Assembly (NCBI GenBank): GCA_964521425.1
Contig: CAZFRO010000028.1
Location: 1-32,370, forward strand
Direction: 5' to 3'
Source: Joyebacterum sp964521425
GTDB taxonomy: Bacteria; Joyebacterota; Joyebacteria; Joyebacterales; Joyebacteraceae
DNA length: 32,370 bases
Under the pieces are notes generated by a model. That model searched no databases and was not told where the DNA came from. It saw only the letters and a list, made by a program, of their open reading frames with translations. The first letter of the stretch is position 1. Each line of letters begins with the position of its first letter. Of this stretch, positions 25,959 through 32,370 are shown one piece after another. The translations under genes and the position numbers were made by a program.

Positions 25959-27968
25959 CTAGAAGGTCCTGTCGAGCGTCGCTGAGATATTCCACACATC
26001 CGCCTGCTGCTCTGTGATGTTTGGTGCATCCCTCAGAGTTCGAGCGACGGAGATCTTCAGAATCGAGCCGTCGTCGAGCTTGTGGTCGACGCTCGCCTTC
26101 GCGGTGAAATTCGTGTCGTATCTCTCATAGGATAGCCACTGCACCTGGTCACCGATCATCCACTTACGTGTGACGCTCAATCCCTGCTTTGCTTCGATGT
26201 CGATGAGATCGAAGAACGTATATCGCGCCTTTAGTGTGATCCTGTGATCATCCCGCTCACTGCCTCGATCATAGCGCTCGACGCCGAACTCGTCTTCCAC
26301 GTAGCTTCCCTCATCTTGCCCCGAGTACGTGTGTGTTGCGTCGAGTTTGAGTCGTGCCGTGGGCTTCCAGTCAAGCTCTGTGGCTATGGACAGTCCCCGA
26401 ATCAGAGAGTTCGATGTGTGATCGAACGTGTAGGACGTGTAGTCGGCAGAGAGTGTATACCTCTGCGTGAGGGTGACCGTTGGACTCAGGAACATCTGCA
26501 GTTTCGGCTGCAGTGAATAGGTCTGGCTTGTCTTGTTGTCACCGGTCCTGGAGGTTCTTATATAGATAAGCTCGTCCTGCTTGACTCGCAGATTCAGGGT
26601 CGCCGTGATGCTGGTCTTCGGCTCGTATGTCATGCTGAACGTCACTTCCTGCTCGAAGAGATCACGGTCCTGGTCGTTGGCCTCCACATCCGCATAGTGG
26701 TGCGATAACAGGCCAACGCGTGCGAGCATGTTGGCGTGGAACCGCTCCCCGAAGTCGCGGCTGAGCGATGTGGAGAAAACGTCATGGTACGTGTCACCCG
26801 TCTGAAAGCCGAAGTACTCGTTTGCCTTTCGCTCGGAGCCCAGACTTGCAGTGAACTTCGTTCCACTGAATGTGTAGTCCAGCTTGCCTGTCACTGAATG
26901 CCCAATGACATCGCTGTCCTTTGTCGTCTCAATCTCGTAGTAGGCCTGGCTCCGTGAGTAGTCATAGTCGAACGTCATGCTGAGGCCTTCCAGCGGCGCA
27001 AAGACGCTGGTCAAACCGACCGTCTGGCCATCCAGCGCACGCTCCTCGGTTGCGTGCTCTTTGGGATACTGCATGGTCGAGAACGACCGCCGCAGTTTTG
27101 CCTCAAATGAGTTCAGGTCCCATTCGTACTTGATGGTGCTGTCGAGCGCGTGATTGAACGACTCGTTCTGGTTCTCCACATCCTCACCCTGCCTTGAGTC
27201 CAGCAGTGAGTGACCCCCGGAGTAGGAGAACGAGGTGGTCAGATTCTCCATGGGATCGTAGTTGAGTGTCGCACCTATCGTCTCCGTCGATCCCTGACTT
27301 CTGATATCCACGTACTCGTTCTTCTCGATGCCGGAACTCGCGTTGAGTGTTGTCATGACACCACTCAGGAATGTCTTCCTGTAGCCCACCGTGAGATCCA
27401 CTGTCTCCTTTTCTCTGGAACTCCTCACTTCGTTCGCAGCCCCCTCGTTGCGAACGTCTACCTGGGTGTTGCGGTTGAACTTCATCCCCATGCTGATGGC
27501 GTCCGTCACGGCGACGTTGAGCCTCGCGTTCCAGCTCTCCTGGCGGTTCTCTTTGTTGAGTATGAAGTTCGATCTCGTGTTTATGTTGGAGGATGCGATG
27601 AAGTTGACCCTCGGGGAGAGTCGGTAGGACAGGTCGAAACTGTGACCCCACTTGCTCACATCCTGCTCTCGCCCATATGTCAGTCTGTAACTTGGATGGA
27701 ACTCGGCAGCTTGAACCTGTGCCCGTGGGCGTGTTCCGGCACCCACGTTCTCAAACCCTCTACCCTCATCATCCTCAACCACGGGGGCACCCGGATCGCC
27801 GTCCGGATCCTCCGGTGCCTCTGGTCCTTCCGGGGGCTCACTCTCAGGCGGAGGATCGCCATCGTCGGCCCAGGCATTGCCGACCGTGAGCATCAGGGCA
27901 AGGAAGAGCACCAGGATGACCAGAGCAGGATGAGTGAGATGGTGGTTCCGCACGACCAGGCCTTTCAT
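25959..27968 (-). CDS. Outer-membrane beta-barrel protein
   Basis: A 669-residue protein with a signal peptide (about 1-34, ending AWA) and an acidic Pro/Glu/Asp-rich segment (about 35-70). The rest is alternating amphipathic strands with periodic aromatic residues (LTYGREQDVSKWGHSFDLSYRL, FSYSGG, FDYDYSRSQAYYE), ending in a C-terminal Phe (DRTF) as in BAM-assembled barrels. Strand count by eye suggests a large barrel. No specific family is recognised; TonB plug motifs are absent. The ATG overlaps the rsmA stop (ATGA), so it is co-translated with rsmA; an upstream GTG at 27995 is less likely. Confidence 0.8.
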   Translation of the reverse strand: MKGLVVRNHHLTHPALVILVLFLALMLTVGNAWADDGDPPPESEPPEGPEAPEDPDGDPGAPVVEDDEGRGFENVGAGTRPRAQVQAAEFHPSYRLTYGREQDVSKWGHSFDLSYRLSPRVNFIASSNINTRSNFILNKENRQESWNARLNVAVTDAISMGMKFNRNTQVDVRNEGAANEVRSSREKETVDLTVGYRKTFLSGVMTTLNASSGIEKNEYVDIRSQGSTETIGATLNYDPMENLTTSFSYSGGHSLLDSRQGEDVENQNESFNHALDSTIKYEWDLNSFEAKLRRSFSTMQYPKEHATEERALDGQTVGLTSVFAPLEGLSMTFDYDYSRSQAYYEIETTKDSDVIGHSVTGKLDYTFSGTKFTASLGSERKANEYFGFQTGDTYHDVFSTSLSRDFGERFHANMLARVGLLSHHYADVEANDQDRDLFEQEVTFSMTYEPKTSITATLNLRVKQDELIYIRTSRTGDNKTSQTYSLQPKLQMFLSPTVTLTQRYTLSADYTSYTFDHTSNSLIRGLSIATELDWKPTARLKLDATHTYSGQDEGSYVEDEFGVERYDRGSERDDHRITLKARYTFFDLIDIEAKQGLSVTRKWMIGDQVQWLSYERYDTNFTAKASVDHKLDDGSILKISVARTLRDAPNITEQQADVWNISATLDRTF

Positions 27969-28831
27969 GACTCGGTTGTCCTCGTACCCGTCCACCGCGC
28001 TTCCAACGCTATCGCAATCGCTTCGAACTCCAGCACATCCAGCGTCTCACCCCTGCGCGTCAAGTCTACGCCGGTTGCCGCCTCCAGCTCATCGCTCGTC
28101 ATGCCGTGGCTACCAAGAAGATCGGCGAGCGACCGCCTGAGCATCTTCCTCCGCTTGCCGAACGCCGCCTGAACAACCGCCTCGAAGACCTCTGCGCTAG
28201 TGTCCCTTTGTGGAGCACGTTCGAAATCGAGTTCCACGAGCTTCGAGTCGACCTTCGGACGGGGAAAGAAACACGAACTCTTCACGGTGAAGAGAAGCCT
28301 CGCGTTCGCATGATACTGAACGACCACGGAGAACCCCGAGTAGTCTCCGTCACCGTGACGCGCCACGATCCGGTCACCCACCTCCGACTGGACCATGAGT
28401 GCAGCCCGTTTGACCACGCCTTTCATGTCCGTCAACATTCGGATGAGCGGGCTCGTGATACTATACGGAATGTTACCGACGACGAGCAACCGCTCGCACT
28501 TGTGAATCTCCAGGATTCTCTGGAAGTCGAAACGGAGGATGTCACCCGCAACAAGCGTGATACGCGGGTCATCCCCGTACTCCTCCCTGAATGCGCGGAC
28601 TATGCCGCCATCGAGTTCCACGGCTATGACGTGGCGTGCTCTCCGGCTGAGTTCAAATGTCAGTGCTCCGAAGCCCGGGCCGATCTCGACAATGACATCA
28701 TCCGGTTCCGGCGCGATCTCGTCAACTATCTTCCGGATGACGTTCATGTCGTTCAGGAAGTTCTGTCCGCGCTGCTTCGAAGGCGCGAGCCCGTACTTGG
28801 AGAGCATTACAGATGGTAGCGTAAGATCCAT
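27965..28831 (-). CDS. rsmA: 16S rRNA (adenine-N6,N6)-dimethyltransferase RsmA/KsgA
   Basis: A 288-residue SAM-dependent enzyme that dimethylates the two adjacent adenines near the 3' end of 16S rRNA (A1518/A1519 in E. coli). It shows KQRGQNFL near the N-terminus, VEIGPGFGALTFEL (SAM motif I), VAVELD-like VIAVELDGG, the catalytic NIPYSITSPLI, and the C-terminal FFPRPKVDS and FGKRRKMLRRSL. The start is uncertain: ATG at 28831 (used here), TTG at 28837 directly after the upstream stop, or ATG at 28807. It is adjacent to the TatD-radical SAM gene, as in the frequent metG-tatD-rsmA cluster. Confidence 0.95.
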   Translation of the reverse strand: MDLTLPSVMLSKYGLAPSKQRGQNFLNDMNVIRKIVDEIAPEPDDVIVEIGPGFGALTFELSRRARHVIAVELDGGIVRAFREEYGDDPRITLVAGDILRFDFQRILEIHKCERLLVVGNIPYSITSPLIRMLTDMKGVVKRAALMVQSEVGDRIVARHGDGDYSGFSVVVQYHANARLLFTVKSSCFFPRPKVDSKLVELDFERAPQRDTSAEVFEAVVQAAFGKRRKMLRRSLADLLGSHGMTSDELEAATGVDLTRRGETLDVLEFEAIAIALEARWTGTRTTES

Positions 28832-28837
28832 CAGCAA

Positions 28838-30244
28838 TCAGTCCCCGCCGTTCTCAGGCCGTCCCCTACCGCCACCACGCACACGGAACCCAACGCCGAG
28901 TTCATCGGCGACCCTCCTGGCCGAGTCGATGTTGATCTCTGGTATGTCAACCACACTGACGACAACGTCGATCCCAGCCTTCACACATTCGCGAATAAAG
29001 GAACGAACGTGCTCGTACGTGCCGGCTCCGAATCTCGGTCGGCACACACTCTCGTAGACCGTAGCGCTTTCCGCGTTCAGACTGACTGAGACGGAGTCCG
29101 CCACGAGGGCAAGTTCATTAGCGATGTTCCTGTTCCATATGAGATTGCCGTGCCCGTTTGTGTCGATGCGCACCTTCCCGCCAAGCTCGCGCACGCGAGC
29201 CCCGACCGCTTTGATCACATCGAGCCTCATCGTCGGCTCACCGTATCCACAGAACACTATCTCGCGGTAACGAGTTGGGTCTCCGATCGCATCGAGAAGC
29301 TCCTGGGTCGAAGGCTCTCTCTCGAGACGTAGATTGTACCCCCACAAAATATCCGTCCGGTATCTGATGCAGCATTTACACTCATTCGTGCACCTGTTTG
29401 TGATGTTGAGATAGAGATTGTCCCACATCTCATAGGCTATCGCCGGCGCGGGCTTCTCCGGAATCCGGAAGAGCTGCATCGCGTTTCCCGTTGTCTGTCG
29501 CGCGATGTCCTCTGCGCGAACGCCGGTGGCAGTGGCAACGGCCTCGGCGACCTCCGAGACAAACGCTGGCTCGTTCCGCCTCGTTCCCTGGCCCTTGTGC
29601 GGCTCCGGAGTCAGCCATGGTGAGTCCGTCTCGAGGAGAATGCGGTTCAAAGGTACAGCTCTCGCGGCCTTCACCATCTTGCCCTCGCGCGAGTAGGTGA
29701 TCGGCCCGCCTATTCCAATGTGGAAACCGCGATCCACGACCTCCCGCGCGTAGTCGGCGTCGCCCGGGAAGCAGTGCATGACACCGCCGACTTCACCCGC
29801 TCCCTCCTCATCTATAGTAGTAAGGACGTCATCGAGTGCATCTCTATTGTGGATGATGAGCGGTAGATCGAGTTCTCGCGCCAGGCGTATCTGTGCACGA
29901 AACGCACGGAGCTGATCACCCCGCGGTGAGAGGTTCCTGAAGTAATCGAGACCGATCTCACCGATGGCAACGACGCGTGGGTGCGCCGCCAGCTTCCTGA
30001 GTTCATTCTCCACCGCGTGGTTGTAGGAGGACGCTTCATGAGGGTGGATGCCTGCGGTCGCGTAGATAGAATCATGCCGCTCGGCGAGCTCGATGGACCC
30101 ACGGGTCGTGGTGAGGTCGAAGCCCACATTGATCATCAACCCAACGCCGGCCCCAAGTGCCCTCTCGATGACTTCCTCACGGTCCCGGTCGAAACGGTTG
30201 AGATTGAGATGGACGTGAGTGTCTGCGAGGACGTAGTCGGCCAC
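28838..30244 (-). CDS. TatD-family nuclease fused to a radical SAM domain
   Basis: A 468-residue two-domain protein. Residues 1-262 are a complete TatD hydrolase: LADTHVHL (6-13) with His10/His12, GEIGLDY (95-101) with Glu96, HNRD (132-135), HCF (157-159) and ETDSPWLTP (205-213) with Asp207. Residues about 275-468 are a radical SAM domain with ITNRCTNECKCC, where Cys285, Cys289 and Cys292 form the CxxxCxxC cluster motif, then FCGYGEPTMR and RIDTNGHGNL. This matches the TatD-linked radical SAM family, in which the two parts can be separate or fused. The radical SAM substrate is unknown; a nucleic-acid or quality-control role is only suggested by context. GTG start, 2 nt after the metG stop. 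Confidence 0.93.
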   Translation of the reverse strand: MADYVLADTHVHLNLNRFDRDREEVIERALGAGVGLMINVGFDLTTTRGSIELAERHDSIYATAGIHPHEASSYNHAVENELRKLAAHPRVVAIGEIGLDYFRNLSPRGDQLRAFRAQIRLARELDLPLIIHNRDALDDVLTTIDEEGAGEVGGVMHCFPGDADYAREVVDRGFHIGIGGPITYSREGKMVKAARAVPLNRILLETDSPWLTPEPHKGQGTRRNEPAFVSEVAEAVATATGVRAEDIARQTTGNAMQLFRIPEKPAPAIAYEMWDNLYLNITNRCTNECKCCIRYRTDILWGYNLRLEREPSTQELLDAIGDPTRYREIVFCGYGEPTMRLDVIKAVGARVRELGGKVRIDTNGHGNLIWNRNIANELALVADSVSVSLNAESATVYESVCRPRFGAGTYEHVRSFIRECVKAGIDVVVSVVDIPEINIDSARRVADELGVGFRVRGGGRGRPENGGD

Positions 30245-30246
30245 TG

Positions 30247-32202
30247 CTAGCTCACCTTCGTTCCGACCGACATGTCTTTGTCCGGCACAACCACGGATAC
30301 CGCGTCGTCGCCGGTCGCCGCCAGAAGCATGGCCTGGGATTCGATACCCCTGATCGTGGCAGGTTCCAGATTCGCGACGACGACAATGGTCTTACCGACG
30401 AGTTCCTCTGGAGCATAGCCAAGCGCGATTCCGGCCACCATCTGCCTGACGTCTCCGCCACCCAGATCGACCTTCATCTTGATGAGTTTCTTGGTCTCCT
30501 CCACGCGCTCCGCCTCGACTACTTTCGCCAGCTTGAATTCCAGCTTCTGAAAATCACTGAAGGTTGCCATGTGCTTTTCGTCCTTCTTCTTGTCCGTCTT
30601 CTTATCCGTGGCGCGACCGCCCTCCGGAGCCACCTCGGCCTCCACATCCACGTTGAATCGCTTCGCGAGATCTTCGTCCGTGTACTTGGGGAAGACCGGT
30701 TCCCCCTTCGTAACCTCGATCTCATCCGGCCACGCGGCACCCCAGGCCACGAGCTCAGAAAGCTCGTCATCGCCGACGGCAAGAGAGAGTCCGAGCTGGT
30801 GGAGTATCTCCTCGCACTTACCGGGCATCACGGGCCATGCCAGCACCGCAACCTGGCGGACAACCTCAAGCACGTCGAAGAGCACCTGCGCGAGACGCGG
30901 CGAACCTTCCTTGGCGAGAGCCCACGGCTTCTCTTCCTCGATGTAGCCGTTCGCGCGACGGACCAGCTCCCATATCGTAGATAGAGCAACCTGTGGCGCG
31001 TACCCTGTCATCGCTTTGGTCACGCCCGATGCCACGGATTGCGACAGCTCGACGAGCGCCGCTCCGTTCCCATCCGACGTGGTCGCGGCGAGATTGTTGA
31101 TCCTCCCGCCGAGGAACTTCTCGACCATCGCAGTGGACCGCGAGAGGAGGTTCCCAAGATCGTTGGCGAGTTCCGAATCGTATCTGGAACGGAACTGCTC
31201 CCACGTGAAGTCGACATCCTTGCCGTAGGTCCCCTCGCGCATCAGAAAATACCTGAGTGCGCAGGGTCCAAACATGTCCGCGGCTTCGAGTGGATCGACT
31301 CTGGCGCCCCGGCTCTTCGAGAGTTTCTCTCCCTTGAAGCAGACAAAGCCATGGCCATACACGGCGCGCGGCAGTTCAATGCCGGCACTCATCAGCATCG
31401 CCGGCCATATGACGCAGTGAAATCTCGTGATGTCCTTGCCGATGATGTGCACGTCGGCCGGCCACCATCTGGAGAACAGATCGTCATCCTCTCCGTACCC
31501 GACACCCGTCACGTAGCTGGTGAGTGCATCCACCCAGACGTAGATGACGTGTGCCCTGTCTCTCGGCAGCGGGACTCCCCACTCGGATCCGGCGCGCGTC
31601 ACACTGATGTCGTCGAGTCCCCCCTTGATCAGCTGGATGATCTCGTTGCGCCTGGTCTCCGGCTGAATGAACTCGGGGTTCTCCTCAATGTGCTTCAGAA
31701 GGGGCTCTGCGTACTTCGAAAGCCGGAAGAAGTAGTTCTCTTCAGCAATCCACGCGGGTTGGGTTCCATGAGTGGCACAGCACCCATCTACGAGGTCCTT
31801 CTCCTGAAGAAAGGCCTCACACGACTCGCAGTAGTGTCCTTCGTAGTGACCCTGGTAGATATCGTTCCCGATCGCTTCGAAGAGTAGACTCAGACGCCGC
31901 TCGTGTTCCTCGCTGGTCGTGCGGACGAACCGATCGAAGGATATCTCAAGCCGCTCCCAGATGTCCGTGAACACCGTCTCCATCTCGTCGCAGTACGCGA
32001 CCGGGTCCATGCCCTTCACTCTCGCAGCACGCTCCACGTTGAGACTGTGTTCGTCGTTCCCCATCTGGAAGTAGACATCATCACCCAGGAGGCGATGGAA
32101 GCGCGCAAACACATCTGCCGATATCTTCTCGTACGCGGTACCTATGTGGGGCGCGCTGTTCACGTAGTCTATTGCTGTTGTTATGTAGTACTTACGAGGC
32201 AT
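30247..32202 (-). CDS. metG: Methionyl-tRNA synthetase
   Basis: A 651-residue class I aminoacyl-tRNA synthetase that charges initiator and elongator tRNA-Met. It has HIGT (19-22) as the HIGH motif, a zinc-type knuckle (Cys125, Cys128, Cys141, His145), the VYVWVDALTSY region and KLSKS (293-297) as KMSKS. The anticodon-binding domain follows (about 375-520), with WELVRRANGYIEEEKPWALAKE. A Lys-rich linker (about 531-544) leads to a C-terminal EMAP/Trbp-like tRNA-binding domain (545-651: DFQKLEFKLAKVVEAERV, ANLEPATIRGIESQAMLLAA). The ATG overlaps the stop of the upstream partial gene by 11 nt, so they are one operon. Confidence 0.97.
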   Translation of the reverse strand: MPRKYYITTAIDYVNSAPHIGTAYEKISADVFARFHRLLGDDVYFQMGNDEHSLNVERAARVKGMDPVAYCDEMETVFTDIWERLEISFDRFVRTTSEEHERRLSLLFEAIGNDIYQGHYEGHYCESCEAFLQEKDLVDGCCATHGTQPAWIAEENYFFRLSKYAEPLLKHIEENPEFIQPETRRNEIIQLIKGGLDDISVTRAGSEWGVPLPRDRAHVIYVWVDALTSYVTGVGYGEDDDLFSRWWPADVHIIGKDITRFHCVIWPAMLMSAGIELPRAVYGHGFVCFKGEKLSKSRGARVDPLEAADMFGPCALRYFLMREGTYGKDVDFTWEQFRSRYDSELANDLGNLLSRSTAMVEKFLGGRINNLAATTSDGNGAALVELSQSVASGVTKAMTGYAPQVALSTIWELVRRANGYIEEEKPWALAKEGSPRLAQVLFDVLEVVRQVAVLAWPVMPGKCEEILHQLGLSLAVGDDELSELVAWGAAWPDEIEVTKGEPVFPKYTDEDLAKRFNVDVEAEVAPEGGRATDKKTDKKKDEKHMATFSDFQKLEFKLAKVVEAERVEETKKLIKMKVDLGGGDVRQMVAGIALGYAPEELVGKTIVVVANLEPATIRGIESQAMLLAATGDDAVSVVVPDKDMSVGTKVS

Positions 32203-32370
32203 CTTTTCCCTCTTTGCGCCGCCTGCTCCGACGACTGGATCTGGACGGTCGGCCCGATGAACTCCTGCGGCCCGACTTGGCCTTCTCCTGGCCCGGCTCG
32301 GCGCCCTTGCGATCTACTCCGGCCTTCTCCTGGCCTGACCCTGTGTCCTTGCGGTCCGGCCTGGCCTTCT
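32192..32370 (-). CDS. 3' end of the gene upstream of metG (partial; possibly ricT/PSP1)
   Basis: Only the last 58 codons are inside the window; the 5' part is cut off. The frame ends with TAA at 32194-32192 inside metG. The visible protein is low-complexity: two 14-residue repeats, then a Ser/Arg-rich tail ending KEGKDAS. Gene order is the main clue, since metG in many bacteria follows ricT (PSP1 domain), and such proteins can have charged tails. That identity is a guess from context, as no conserved domain is visible. Confidence 0.6.
   Translation of the reverse strand, partial: KARPDRKDTGSGQEKAGVDRKGAEPGQEKAKSGRRSSSGRPSRSSRRSRRRKEGKDAS
32285..32368 (-). repeat. 42-bp tandem repeat coding a 14-residue Lys/Gln-rich unit
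   Basis: Two in-frame 42-nt units (32368-32327 and 32326-32285) encode KA-x-x-DRK-x-x-x-x-GQE, identical at 8 of 14 residues. A degenerate third copy begins at 32284. GGCCAGGAGAAGGCC recurs at each junction. The array may extend beyond the window edge. Confidence 0.65.

Noticed and set aside
1..32370. tRNA/rRNA genes, CRISPR arrays, insertion sequences or prophage genes
   Set aside because: None seen on either strand: no cloverleaf-like stretch, repeat-spacer pattern, transposase or integrase motif, and gaps are too short to hide larger elements.

Overview
The window reads as a piece of chromosome from a bacterium of the FCB superphylum outside Bacteroidota, such as Krumholzibacteriota, Eisenbacteria-like or Latescibacterota lineages; it cannot be placed more precisely from sequence alone. 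The grounds are a C25 (gingipain-like) peptidase ending in a type IX secretion/FlgD-like C-terminal domain, DUF4159 and DUF4175 proteins, a long outer-membrane barrel and several signal-peptide lipoproteins. Unlike typical Bacteroidota, most genes have clear Shine-Dalgarno sites and several have near-consensus sigma70 promoters with 17-nt spacers. GC content is high, roughly 57-60% by eye. TTG and GTG starts are common, and many genes overlap by 4 nt. No tRNA, rRNA, IS element, CRISPR array or prophage was seen. All gaps between genes are under 300 nt.

Layout, left to right; everything is on the minus strand except one gene. 48-3261: a small VanZ/DUF2279-like membrane protein and a secreted C25 peptidase with its own promoter and a structured leader. 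3358-9518: housekeeping and metabolic genes, comprising a beta-helix protein coupled to thiL, an M20 amidohydrolase, nnr (NAD(P)HX repair), acpS, a HAD phosphatase and a small zinc ribbon. 9649-10314: endonuclease V (nfi). 10437-12092: the only plus-strand gene. 12115-19352: a tight four-gene operon (DUF4159, DUF4175, TPR protein, and a conserved protein often mislabelled asparagine synthetase B). 19480-22084: secD-secF with a promoter and a terminator. 22253-24249: pdxJ and a divergent polysaccharide deacetylase. 24367-27968: two paralogous lipoproteins and an outer-membrane barrel. 27965-32370: rsmA, a TatD-radical SAM fusion, metG, and the tail of a gene upstream of metG. This is a classic translation/RNA-processing neighbourhood.

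The main discovery is the plus-strand gene. It looks like two ORFs split by a stop, but both halves are in the same frame. The TGA falls exactly where the first cysteine of a TlpA/thioredoxin CxxC motif belongs, giving FWGTG-U-SPC. Sixteen nucleotides after the TGA is the loop of a perfect 6-bp hairpin with G at the second loop position, as expected of a bacterial SECIS. I read it as one 551-residue selenoprotein: a membrane anchor, a TPR-like domain, and a TlpA-like thioredoxin domain with Sec446. No Sec machinery (selA, selB, selC, selD) lies in this window, so that part must be checked elsewhere in the genome. Other points worth attention are the leader that buries the Shine-Dalgarno site of the C25 peptidase, the four-gene DUF4159/DUF4175 operon with a possibly related secreted protein at each end, and the TatD-radical SAM fusion.
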